Shown here piece after piece: positions 1 through 8,362 of a stretch of DNA of 64,000 bases (positions are counted from its first letter, which is position 1; each line of letters begins with the position of its first letter). The position numbers and the translations under genes are program-made. The notes under the pieces are model-generated. The model had not been told where the DNA came from and made no database searches. It was given only the letters and a program-made list of their open reading frames with translations. Origin of the DNA: Flavobacteriaceae bacterium CG2_30_31_66 (GTDB lineage Bacteria > Bacteroidota > Bacteroidia > Flavobacteriales > Flavobacteriaceae); NCBI GenBank assembly GCA_001873065.1, contig MNYM01000037.1, positions 86,900 through 150,899 of the forward strand, written 5' to 3'.

Positions 1-1
1 T

Positions 2-1444
2 GAAAAAACCATCAACAGAAAAGACAATTATGCTCGTCATGGAGGAGATATCAAAGGAATTACAAATAACATAAATTATATTGCCGACTTAGGTTTTACA
101 ACTGTTTGGCCTTGTCCTGTCTTAACAAACGACATGTTTAGTGGTTCTTATCACGGATATGCAATTACTGATTTTTATGAGGTGGATTCTCGTTTTGGAA
201 CACTTTCAGAATACAAAGAACTGGCGAACGAATTGGACAAAAAAGGCATGAAACTTATCATGGATCAAGTGGCAAATCACTGTGGAATAGAACATTGGTG
301 GATGAAAGATTTTCCTTTTGAAGATTGGGTAAACAACCAAAAATATTACGAAGAAAATAAAGAGAATTGGAATCATAAAACCGTAAAAGTTTCCAATCAT
401 AGAAGAACTACCAATCAAGATTCTTATGCCTCAAAATCTGACAGAAATGGCAATAACGAAGGTTGGTTTGTGGATACAATGCCCGATTTGAATCAACGAA
501 ATCCATTTATGGCGAATTACATCATTCAAAATAGTATTTGGTGGATTGAAACGTTGGGTTTGGGTGGCATTAGACAAGATACCTATCCTTATTCTGACAA
601 GCAATTTATGAGCAATTGGGCTGGAGCAATTATGAACGAATATCCAAATTTTTCGATTGTTGGTGAAGAGTGGAGTTACAATCCTTTGTTAATTGGGTAT
701 TGGCAAAAAGGGGCAAAAAATAAGGATGGTTATGAATCAAATTTGAGATCAACCATGGATTTTGCCATGCAAAATAATATCATTTCAGCTTTCAACGAAA
801 ATGAAACTTGGGATACTGGTTTGGTGAAAATTTATGAGGGTTTGGCAAATGATTTTCATTATGTAACCCCAAAAGACATTCTAATTTTTGGAGACAATCA
901 TGATATGAGCCGAATTTTCACGCAATTAAAAGGGGATATTATAAACACCAAAATGGCGTTGAGTTATTTATTAATGTTACCAAGAATTCCTCAAATTTAT
1001 TATGGAACCGAAATCTTGATGAACGATTTTGAAAAACCAGGTGATCATGGTTTGATTCGTACTGATTTTCCTGGAGGTTGGAATGGAGATATTGTAAATG
1101 CTTTTACTGGTGTAGGACTTACAGATGCTCAGAAAGACATGCAACTTTTTATAAAAAAAGTGCTTAATTTTAGGAGGAAAAGTGAAGCAATACATGAAGG
1201 AGAAACGTTGCATTTTGCTCCCGAAAACGGAACATATTTTCTTTTTAGAAGCAAAAATGATGAAACAATTGTGCATATTATCAATAAAAATGACAAACCT
1301 ATTTCAATCGATTTGAATCGTTTTAAAGAAGTAGGATTACAAGGAAAAACTTTAAAAAATATCCTCACCGATGAGAAAATCCTTTGGAACAAAACACTTG
1401 AACTTTCTAAAAAAGGAAGTATTATACTAACTACAAAGTTTTAA
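2..1444 (+). CDS. GH13 alpha-amylase family enzyme (SusA/neopullulanase-like), 5' truncated
   Basis: The reading frame is open from base 2, so the N-terminus and any N-terminal domain lie off the left edge. The visible part starts just before the first barrel strands (RHGGDIKGI ... YIADLGFTTVWPCP). All GH13 catalytic positions are present: nucleophile Asp in GGIRQDTYP (codon 578-580), acid/base Glu in VGEEW (665-667) and the transition-state Asp in GDNHD (902-904). The YHGYAITDFY and D-VNH-type MDQVANHC regions resemble cyclomaltodextrinase/neopullulanase enzymes such as Bacteroides SusA, which cut alpha-1,4-glucans. A beta-sandwich C-terminal domain fills roughly the last 90 residues. The next gene starts 2 bp after the stop, so it is the upstream visible member of the alpha-glucan operon. 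Export signal cannot be judged because the start is missing. Confidence 0.9.
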   Translation, partial: EKTINRKDNYARHGGDIKGITNNINYIADLGFTTVWPCPVLTNDMFSGSYHGYAITDFYEVDSRFGTLSEYKELANELDKKGMKLIMDQVANHCGIEHWWMKDFPFEDWVNNQKYYEENKENWNHKTVKVSNHRRTTNQDSYASKSDRNGNNEGWFVDTMPDLNQRNPFMANYIIQNSIWWIETLGLGGIRQDTYPYSDKQFMSNWAGAIMNEYPNFSIVGEEWSYNPLLIGYWQKGAKNKDGYESNLRSTMDFAMQNNIISAFNENETWDTGLVKIYEGLANDFHYVTPKDILIFGDNHDMSRIFTQLKGDIINTKMALSYLLMLPRIPQIYYGTEILMNDFEKPGDHGLIRTDFPGGWNGDIVNAFTGVGLTDAQKDMQLFIKKVLNFRRKSEAIHEGETLHFAPENGTYFLFRSKNDETIVHIINKNDKPISIDLNRFKEVGLQGKTLKNILTDEKILWNKTLELSKKGSIILTTKF

Positions 1445-1446
1445 TT

Positions 1447-2400
1447 ATGAAGAAAATTCTTTTTTTTAGTGGACTTTTTTTATTGGTAATTTCATGCAGT
1501 CAAAATTATAAAGCGACCTTTTCTAAGATTAAATCTTATCATTTAGAAAGTGCCGTTTTATCAGCAGGAAAACTTATCAGAATTGATACATTTCCATCAG
1601 AAAATATCACTCCAAGACCTGTAGATGTTTGGTTACCAAAAAACTATTCTATCAAACAAAAATACGCAGTTTTATACATGCATGATGGACAAATGTTGTT
1701 TGATTCAACCACAACTTGGAACAAACAAGAATGGAAAATTGATGAAGTTGCCACTGATTTAATGGAACAAAAAATTACCAAAGATTTTATTGTTGTTGGA
1801 ATCCATAACATTCCTGAAATTCGTTGGCACGATTTATTTCCAGAAAAAGCCATGGATTTTATGGATAAAGATGCCAAAAAAGAAGTTCTAAAAAAGGCTG
1901 ATGAAAATAAAATTTCTAAGGAATTTAAAGGGGATGATTATATAAAATTTTTAATAACTGAGTTAAAACCTTATATTGACGCAACGTATTCTGTAAACTC
2001 AAATAAAGAAAATACCTATGTGGCTGGCTCTTCAATGGGTGGTTTGATGTCTATGTATGCAATTTCAGAATACCCAACGATTTTTAAAGGAGCTGCTTGT
2101 ATTTCAACACATTGGGTCGGAGCAATGGCTCAAGAAAATAATCCTTTTCCAAGTGCAATTTTTGGATATGTTGCAGCCAATATTCCTGATGCGAAAAATC
2201 ATAAAATTTATTTTGATTATGGAGACCAAACTTTAGATCGTCATTATCCACAATACGCTTCAACTGTTGATTCAATTTATACTAACAATGGGTATTCAGC
2301 TGAAAATTTTAGAAATTTATTTTTCCCTGAAGCTGATCATTCTGAAAAATCATGGCAAAAAAGAATACATATTCCTTTGATGTTTCTTTTAAAAAAATAA
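1447..2400 (+). CDS. Alpha/beta-hydrolase esterase lipoprotein (esterase D/Fes family)
   Basis: 317 residues. The first 17 residues form a lipoprotein signal ending in VISC (lipidated Cys17). The body matches the PF00756 esterase family: YAVLYMHDGQMLFD near residues 75-90, and the GxSxG elbow AGSSMGG with predicted nucleophile Ser196. A C-terminal His in EADHSEKSW (about residue 297) fits the catalytic base. Family members hydrolyse esters on sugars, siderophores or acylated polysaccharides; the substrate here is unknown. It lies 2 bp behind a GH13 gene and before GH31, so it is co-transcribed with alpha-glucan enzymes although starch has no known natural ester that would require it. Likely periplasmic or outer-membrane anchored. 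Confidence 0.82.
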   Translation: MKKILFFSGLFLLVISCSQNYKATFSKIKSYHLESAVLSAGKLIRIDTFPSENITPRPVDVWLPKNYSIKQKYAVLYMHDGQMLFDSTTTWNKQEWKIDEVATDLMEQKITKDFIVVGIHNIPEIRWHDLFPEKAMDFMDKDAKKEVLKKADENKISKEFKGDDYIKFLITELKPYIDATYSVNSNKENTYVAGSSMGGLMSMYAISEYPTIFKGAACISTHWVGAMAQENNPFPSAIFGYVAANIPDAKNHKIYFDYGDQTLDRHYPQYASTVDSIYTNNGYSAENFRNLFFPEADHSEKSWQKRIHIPLMFLLKK

Positions 2401-2406
2401 ATGTAT

Positions 2407-2424
2407 TTCTCAGTTTTTTGAGAA
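2407..2424 (+). other. Small intra-operon hairpin
   Basis: In the 51-bp gap between the esterase and GH31 genes, TTCTCA (2407-2412) and TGAGAA (2419-2424) can pair around a T-rich 6-nt loop. This is the longest gap within the alpha-glucan operon. It has no following T run outside the loop, so it is more likely an mRNA processing or stability element than a terminator. Role not established. Confidence 0.3.
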
Positions 2425-2451
2425 GTTATAAATTTTAAAAATCATATTTTA

Positions 2452-4827
2452 ATGAAAAAAATACTTTTATATTTTTTAATTTTTATTCCATTTTTTTCAT
2501 TTGGTCAAAATGAAAATCGGACTTTTCAGAATGCAGTTTTTGATGATAATATCCTTATAATTTCTGTAAATGATGGAATATATCGAATTCGATTTTATAC
2601 TGAAAATATAGTAGAAACTAGTTTTATTCCCACAAACGAAACCTATTCTTCGAATTCTCATGCAGTTGTTTTAAAACCTATTAATGCTCTTTTTGATTAT
2701 AAAGAGACTACTCAATATTTGCATTTTTCATCAAAAGAAATTCAAGTTATCATTCAGAAATTACCTTTTAAAATTTCATACAAATCGCATCAAAAAGAGT
2801 TGATTTCAGAAAAATTAGGATATTTAAAGGACTCAATTCACGAAAAAATTCAGTTTCAAATCGCTGAAGATGAGGTTTTATATGGTGGTGGCGCAAGAGC
2901 TTTAGGAATGAATAGACGTGGCAATCGTTTGCAATTGTATAACAAAGCACATTATGGTTATGAAACGCGTTCGGAATTGATGAATTTTACCATTCCAATT
3001 GCAATTTCATCTAAAAAATACTTGATTCATTTTGACAATCCTGCCATTGGTTACTTAGATTTTGATAGCAAAAAGGACAATTCGTTAACTTACGAAACCA
3101 CTTCTGGAAGAAAAACGTACCAAATTATTGTGGGTGATTCTTGGGAAAATTTGATTGATAATTACACCCAATTAACAGGCAAACAGCCTTTACCTCCAAG
3201 ATGGGTTTTGGGCAATTTTTCGAGCAGATTTGGGTATCATTCTCAAAAAGAAACAGAGGAAACCATTTCGAAATTCAAGCAAGAAAATATTCCTGTAGAT
3301 GCCATTATTTTAGACTTGTATTGGTTTGGAAAAACTGTACAAGGAACTATGGGAAATTTGGAAGTGGACACAGATTCTTTTCCTGATATGAAAGGAATGG
3401 TTTCTCGTTTAAAAAATAAAGGAGTAAAAACAGTATTGATTACAGAGCCATTTATTTTAACAACTTCCAAAAAATGGAATGAAACTGTAGAAAAAGATGT
3501 TTTGGCAAAAGATTCTGTTGGCAATCCTGCAACTTATGACTTTTACTTTGGCAATACTGGTATTGTAGATATTTATAAAAACAACGGAAAATCTTGGTTT
3601 TGGAATATCTATAAAGATATTTTAAATATGGGTGTAAAAGGTCTTTGGGGCGATTTAGGTGAACCTGAAGTATTGCCAAAATGGGTAAAATTTCACAATG
3701 CAAAAGCTGATGAAATTCATAATATTTATGGTCATGATTGGGCTAAATTGATTTTTGAAGGGTACAAAAATGATTTTCCAACAGAAAGACCTTTTATTTT
3801 GATGCGAGCTGGATATTCTGGTTCTCAACGTTTTGGAATGATTCCTTGGTCTGGAGATGTCAATAGAACTTGGGGAGGTTTGCAATCACAACCTGAAATT
3901 GCGTTGCAAATGGGAATGCAGGGTTTGGGCTATATGCACTCAGATTTGGGTGGATTTGCAGGTGCTAATTTAGATGATAATTTATACACAAGATGGTTGC
4001 AATATGGTGTTTTTCAACCAATTTTTAGACCACATGCTCAAGAAGATGTTCCAAGTGAACCCGTTTTTAGAAGTGAAAAAGCCAAACAATTAGCTAAAAA
4101 AGCCATTGAATTGCGCTATCAACTATTGCCATATAATTACCATTTAGCGTTTGAAAATAATCAGAAAGGAATACCTTTGATGCGTCCAATATTTTTTGAG
4201 GAGGATTCAGAGAAATTATTCACAAATTCAACTTCTTATTTTTGGGGAAATGATTTTTTAATCACACCAATTCTAAAAAATAATATTACTTCAAAAGATA
4301 TTTATTTTCCAAAAAACAACCATTGGTTTGATTTTTATACTGATGAAATAATAGAAGGAGGGCAAACTAAAACTGTAGCTGTTAATGAAGAAAACATTCC
4401 AACTTTTGTAAAAGCGGGTGCGTTTATTTTAATGACAAAATTAGTGCAGACTACTGATAATTATACTGGAAATCAATTGATTGTCCATTATTATCACGAT
4501 GCAACAGTTCTTGACAGTGAACGAAAATTATACAATGATGATGGAATTTCAGCCAATGCTTTTGAAAATGGCACCTATGAAATCTTAGAATTTGAAGCTG
4601 AAATTTCAAAACGTTGGCTAGAAATTGATTTTGAAGCAGCATTTGGCGCACATTGGGTTTCTTCTGAAAAAGACATTGTTTTAATTATTCACAATATTCA
4701 TTGGAATCCAAAAAAAGTGACAATCAATGGAAATAGAGAGCATGTATTTCCAAAAAATAACCAATTAGAAATTCCACTAAAATGGAATCCTAACAAAGAA
4801 TTAAAAATCAAAGTTTCACTAAAATAA
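2452..4827 (+). CDS. GH31 alpha-glucosidase, secreted
   Basis: 791 residues with a type I signal peptide (about residues 1-18, ending SFGQ). After an N-terminal beta-sandwich the GH31 barrel is clear: the WVLGNFSSRFGY strand near residue 250, catalytic nucleophile Asp401 in GLWGDLGEPE, and acid/base Asp469 in PWSGDVNRTW. The C-terminal beta domains contain the usual DG(I)SANAFENG segment. Family GH31 enzymes release glucose from the non-reducing ends of alpha-1,4 or alpha-1,6 glucans, so a periplasmic role finishing starch or glycogen oligosaccharides is the likely job. The next gene follows after 9 bp. Substrate linkage preference cannot be read from sequence alone. Confidence 0.92.
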   Translation: MKKILLYFLIFIPFFSFGQNENRTFQNAVFDDNILIISVNDGIYRIRFYTENIVETSFIPTNETYSSNSHAVVLKPINALFDYKETTQYLHFSSKEIQVIIQKLPFKISYKSHQKELISEKLGYLKDSIHEKIQFQIAEDEVLYGGGARALGMNRRGNRLQLYNKAHYGYETRSELMNFTIPIAISSKKYLIHFDNPAIGYLDFDSKKDNSLTYETTSGRKTYQIIVGDSWENLIDNYTQLTGKQPLPPRWVLGNFSSRFGYHSQKETEETISKFKQENIPVDAIILDLYWFGKTVQGTMGNLEVDTDSFPDMKGMVSRLKNKGVKTVLITEPFILTTSKKWNETVEKDVLAKDSVGNPATYDFYFGNTGIVDIYKNNGKSWFWNIYKDILNMGVKGLWGDLGEPEVLPKWVKFHNAKADEIHNIYGHDWAKLIFEGYKNDFPTERPFILMRAGYSGSQRFGMIPWSGDVNRTWGGLQSQPEIALQMGMQGLGYMHSDLGGFAGANLDDNLYTRWLQYGVFQPIFRPHAQEDVPSEPVFRSEKAKQLAKKAIELRYQLLPYNYHLAFENNQKGIPLMRPIFFEEDSEKLFTNSTSYFWGNDFLITPILKNNITSKDIYFPKNNHWFDFYTDEIIEGGQTKTVAVNEENIPTFVKAGAFILMTKLVQTTDNYTGNQLIVHYYHDATVLDSERKLYNDDGISANAFENGTYEILEFEAEISKRWLEIDFEAAFGAHWVSSEKDIVLIIHNIHWNPKKVTINGNREHVFPKNNQLEIPLKWNPNKELKIKVSLK

Positions 4828-4836
4828 AAACAAAAA

Positions 4837-6711
4837 ATGAACACACAAAGTAGATTATTAAGCCTTTTAATTGTATTGATTTTATGGAGTTGTTCATCAG
4901 AAAAAGGATCAGATAAGAAGATGAATTCGGTTCAGCAAAATAAAAAAGTCGTTGTTTATCAAGTATTTACAAGATTATTTGGAAACACAAATTCCACCAA
5001 TAAGCCTTGGGGAACTATAGAAGAAAATGGTGTAGGAAAATTCAATGATTTTACTGACAAAGCGTTATCTAAAATCAAAGATTTGGGAGTTACTCACATT
5101 TGGTATACAGGCGTTCCACATCATGATGTGATTACAGATTATGCCAAATTTGGTATTTCAAATGATGATCCTGATGTGGTAAAAGGACGTGCAGGTTCGC
5201 CTTATGCAGTGAAAGATTATTATAATGTAAATCCTGATTTGGCAGTAAATGTAGCCAATCGTATGGAAGAATTTGAAGCGTTAATTGAACGAACTCACAA
5301 TAACGGATTGAAAGTAATTATTGATATTGTACCTAATCATGTAGCTCGTAATTATCAAAGTTTGACAAATCCTAAAGGTGTTAAAGATTTTGGAGCTGAT
5401 GATAATAAAAATGTAGTGTATGATGTGAATAACAACTTTTATTACAATCCAAATGAAGCTTTTGAAGTACCTGATTTTTTAGATAATTACCAACCTTTAG
5501 GTGGTGAAAATCATCCTTTATCGGATAAGGAGTTTGATGAAAATCCTGCAAAATGGACAGGAAATGGCTCTCGAATTTCAAAACCTAGTTTTTATGATTG
5601 GTTTGAAACTGTAAAAATCAATTATGGAATTTCTCCTGAAGGGAAAAAGGATTTTGATGAATTGCCAGTAGGTTTTGAAAATGAAAATTATCAAAAACAT
5701 TTTGAATTTTGGAAAGACAAAACAGTTCCAAATTCGTGGGTAAAATTCAGAGATATTGCCTTGTATTGGACCTCAAAAGGTGTTGACGGATTTCGTTTTG
5801 ACATGGCAGAAATGGTGCCTGTTGAGTTTTGGAGTTACTTGAATTCAAGTATAAAAATGAAAAATCCAGATGCTTTTTTATTAGCAGAAGTTTACAATCC
5901 AAGTTTGTATAGAGATTATATAAAAAAAGGAAAAATGGATTATTTGTACGACAAAGTTCAGTTATATGACACGCTTAAAAACGTGATGCAAGGTCGTGGT
6001 TTGACAGATCATATTCCTCCAATTCAAGCAGACTTGAATGATATTGAACATCACCTATTGCATTTTCTTGAAAATCATGACGAACAACGAATTGCGAGTC
6101 CTGAATTTGCGGGAAATGCTGAAAAAGGAAAACCAGCAATGGTAGTTTCAGCCACGATTTCTACGTCACCAACCATGATTTATTTTGCGCAAGAATTGGG
6201 CGAAGATGGTTCAGAAGATGCTGGTTTTGGAAAGCCTTCACGAACTTCCATTTTTGATTATATTGGTGTTCCAACCTTGCAACGTTGGGTAAATGATAAG
6301 AAATTTGACGGTGGAAAATCAAAAAAAGAAGAGCTTGATTTGAGAGATTTTTATAAACGATTGTTGAATTTTACAATTACAAGTGACGCTTTGATGGGTG
6401 AATACCAAGATTTGCATCAATTTAATAGGGAAAATACCGAGAATTATAATGCTAAAATCTTATCTTTTTCACGTTTTTCTAACAATGAAAAATTGGTTGT
6501 CATTGCAAATTTCGATGATGAAAAAGAGTATGAATTTGAACTTAAAATTCCTGTAGAAATTGTAAAAAAATGGAAAATTAATGAAGGAACTTTTTTGTTA
6601 GAAGACAAATTATTTAATAAAAAATCATTTGATTTAAGAGTAAATAGTTCAGGAGCAACCGTGAAAATTTTCATAAATCCTCTTGAATCTTTCATTTTAA
6701 AACTTCAATAA
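4837..6711 (+). CDS. GH13 alpha-amylase lipoprotein
   Basis: 624 residues with a lipoprotein signal ending WSC (about Cys19). The GH13 barrel is complete: DIVPNHVARNY (region I, near residue 168), nucleophile Asp322 in GFRFDMAEMVP, acid/base Glu351 in LLAEVYNP and Asp415 in LENHDEQR. An insertion of about 100 residues between regions I and II (around residues 180-290) makes it longer than minimal amylases. The C-terminal beta domain runs from about residue 530. It sits 9 bp after GH31 and 4 bp before another GH13 gene, clearly one operon. Cell-surface or periplasmic hydrolysis of alpha-1,4-glucan is inferred; endo versus exo action is not determined. Confidence 0.92.
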   Translation: MNTQSRLLSLLIVLILWSCSSEKGSDKKMNSVQQNKKVVVYQVFTRLFGNTNSTNKPWGTIEENGVGKFNDFTDKALSKIKDLGVTHIWYTGVPHHDVITDYAKFGISNDDPDVVKGRAGSPYAVKDYYNVNPDLAVNVANRMEEFEALIERTHNNGLKVIIDIVPNHVARNYQSLTNPKGVKDFGADDNKNVVYDVNNNFYYNPNEAFEVPDFLDNYQPLGGENHPLSDKEFDENPAKWTGNGSRISKPSFYDWFETVKINYGISPEGKKDFDELPVGFENENYQKHFEFWKDKTVPNSWVKFRDIALYWTSKGVDGFRFDMAEMVPVEFWSYLNSSIKMKNPDAFLLAEVYNPSLYRDYIKKGKMDYLYDKVQLYDTLKNVMQGRGLTDHIPPIQADLNDIEHHLLHFLENHDEQRIASPEFAGNAEKGKPAMVVSATISTSPTMIYFAQELGEDGSEDAGFGKPSRTSIFDYIGVPTLQRWVNDKKFDGGKSKKEELDLRDFYKRLLNFTITSDALMGEYQDLHQFNRENTENYNAKILSFSRFSNNEKLVVIANFDDEKEYEFELKIPVEIVKKWKINEGTFLLEDKLFNKKSFDLRVNSSGATVKIFINPLESFILKLQ

Positions 6712-6715
6712 TACT

Positions 6716-8359
6716 ATGAGAAATTTATTATTTATCATTGCCATTTTAGCTTTTTTTAGTTGTCAAAAACCACCATTTTATCAAGGTACTTCTTCTGAAA
6801 AAGAATTTGTTTGGCAGGGAGCTAATATTTATTTTTTGTTAACAGATCGCTTTTATAATGCAGACTCACTAAACGACGTTAATTTTGAGAGAACTAAAAT
6901 TGCTGGAAAATTAAGAGGTTTTGAAGGAGGAGATTTGAAAGGAATTACCACTAAAATTAGAGAAGGTTACTTCACAAAGTTAGGAATTAATGCTATTTGG
7001 ATGACACCAATTGTGGAACAAATTCATGATGCAACTGATGAAGGAACAGGAATTACCTATGCTTATCATGGATATTGGGCAAAAGATTGGACAGCTATTG
7101 ATCCAAATTTTGGAACCAAAGAAGATTTGAAAGAATTGATTGAAACAGCTCACAAAAATGGGATTCGTATTTTGTTGGATGCTGTTATAAACCACACTGG
7201 CTCTGTAACTGAAATTGACCCAGTTTGGCCTTCTGATTGGGTGAGAACTTCACCAACTTGTACCCATAAAAATTACGAAAATACTACTTCTTGCACACTT
7301 GTAGAAAACTTGCCAGATATTAGAACTGATAGCAATGAAAATGTAAAATTGCCTCTGCAGTTGGTTGAAAAATGGAAATCTGAGGGTAGATATGAACAAG
7401 AGATAAAAGAATTGGAATTTTTTTTTAAAAGAACAGGCTACCCAAAAGCACCTCGTTTTTACATCATGAAATGGTTAACAGATTACATTACTGAATTTGG
7501 AATTGATGGTTATAGAGTTGATACTGCGAAACATACTGAAGAGTACGTTTGGCAAGAATTCAAAAAAGAATGTGATTTTGCTTTCGCTGAATTTAAGAGA
7601 AACCATCCAAAAAAAGTATTGGATGATAATGACTTTTATCTGGTGGGTGAAGTGTATAATTATGCAATTTCAAATGGAAAGACCTTTGATTTTGGGGATA
7701 AAAAAGTGAATTATTTTGATAAAGCGTTTAATAGTTTGATCAATTTTGAAATCAAATGGAATGTAAAACAATTGTCTGCAAAAGCAGTTTTTCAAAAGTA
7801 TGATTCTCTTTTAAATTCAGATTTAAAAGGTTTTGGTGTGTTAAACTATATGACTTCACATGATGACGGACAACCTTTTGACGAAAAAAGAGAAATTCCA
7901 TACGAAACAGCCACCATGTTGTTGTTAACTCCCGGAACTTCGCAAGTGTATTATGGTGATGAATCTGCAAGAAGTTTAAAAATTGAAGGAACAACAGGTG
8001 ATGCAACATTGCGTTCAATGATGAATTGGAATGACGTAAACCATTCAGCTGAAACTAAAAAAATATTGGAACATTGGCAAAAATTAGGGAAATTTAGAGC
8101 AAACCATCCTGCAGTTGGTGCTGGAAAACATAGCGTAATTTCTGAAGAAAATGGATTGGTTTTTTCAAGAATTTATAAAAATGACAAAATAATTATTGGT
8201 ATTGATTTGTTTGAACATGCCATAAATATTGATGTTTCATCAATTTTTAAAGATGGGGAAGTCTTAAAAGAGGCCTATTCAAATCAGAAAGTAACTGTAA
8301 AAAACGGAAGGATAAATTTCAATTCTGAGTTTAGTACTATTTTATTGGAAAAAAATTAA
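6716..8359 (+). CDS. GH13 alpha-amylase lipoprotein (third of the cluster)
   Basis: 547 residues, with a lipoprotein signal ending FFSC (about Cys16). GH13 motifs are DAVINHTG (region I), nucleophile Asp269 in GYRVDTAKH, acid/base Glu312 in LVGEVYN, and the SHDDGQP form of region IV (Asp383). The N-terminal IYFLLTDRFYNAD block is typical of secreted amylases. A Cys-containing segment (TSPTCTHKNYENTTSCT, about residues 180-197) could hold a disulphide. The gene overlaps nothing and is only 4 bp from both neighbours. Its sequence differs well beyond simple duplication from the preceding GH13, so the two probably cut different chain lengths or linkages. That is inference; both are surely alpha-glucan active. 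Confidence 0.92.
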   Translation: MRNLLFIIAILAFFSCQKPPFYQGTSSEKEFVWQGANIYFLLTDRFYNADSLNDVNFERTKIAGKLRGFEGGDLKGITTKIREGYFTKLGINAIWMTPIVEQIHDATDEGTGITYAYHGYWAKDWTAIDPNFGTKEDLKELIETAHKNGIRILLDAVINHTGSVTEIDPVWPSDWVRTSPTCTHKNYENTTSCTLVENLPDIRTDSNENVKLPLQLVEKWKSEGRYEQEIKELEFFFKRTGYPKAPRFYIMKWLTDYITEFGIDGYRVDTAKHTEEYVWQEFKKECDFAFAEFKRNHPKKVLDDNDFYLVGEVYNYAISNGKTFDFGDKKVNYFDKAFNSLINFEIKWNVKQLSAKAVFQKYDSLLNSDLKGFGVLNYMTSHDDGQPFDEKREIPYETATMLLLTPGTSQVYYGDESARSLKIEGTTGDATLRSMMNWNDVNHSAETKKILEHWQKLGKFRANHPAVGAGKHSVISEENGLVFSRIYKNDKIIIGIDLFEHAINIDVSSIFKDGEVLKEAYSNQKVTVKNGRINFNSEFSTILLEKN

Positions 8360-8362
8360 GTA

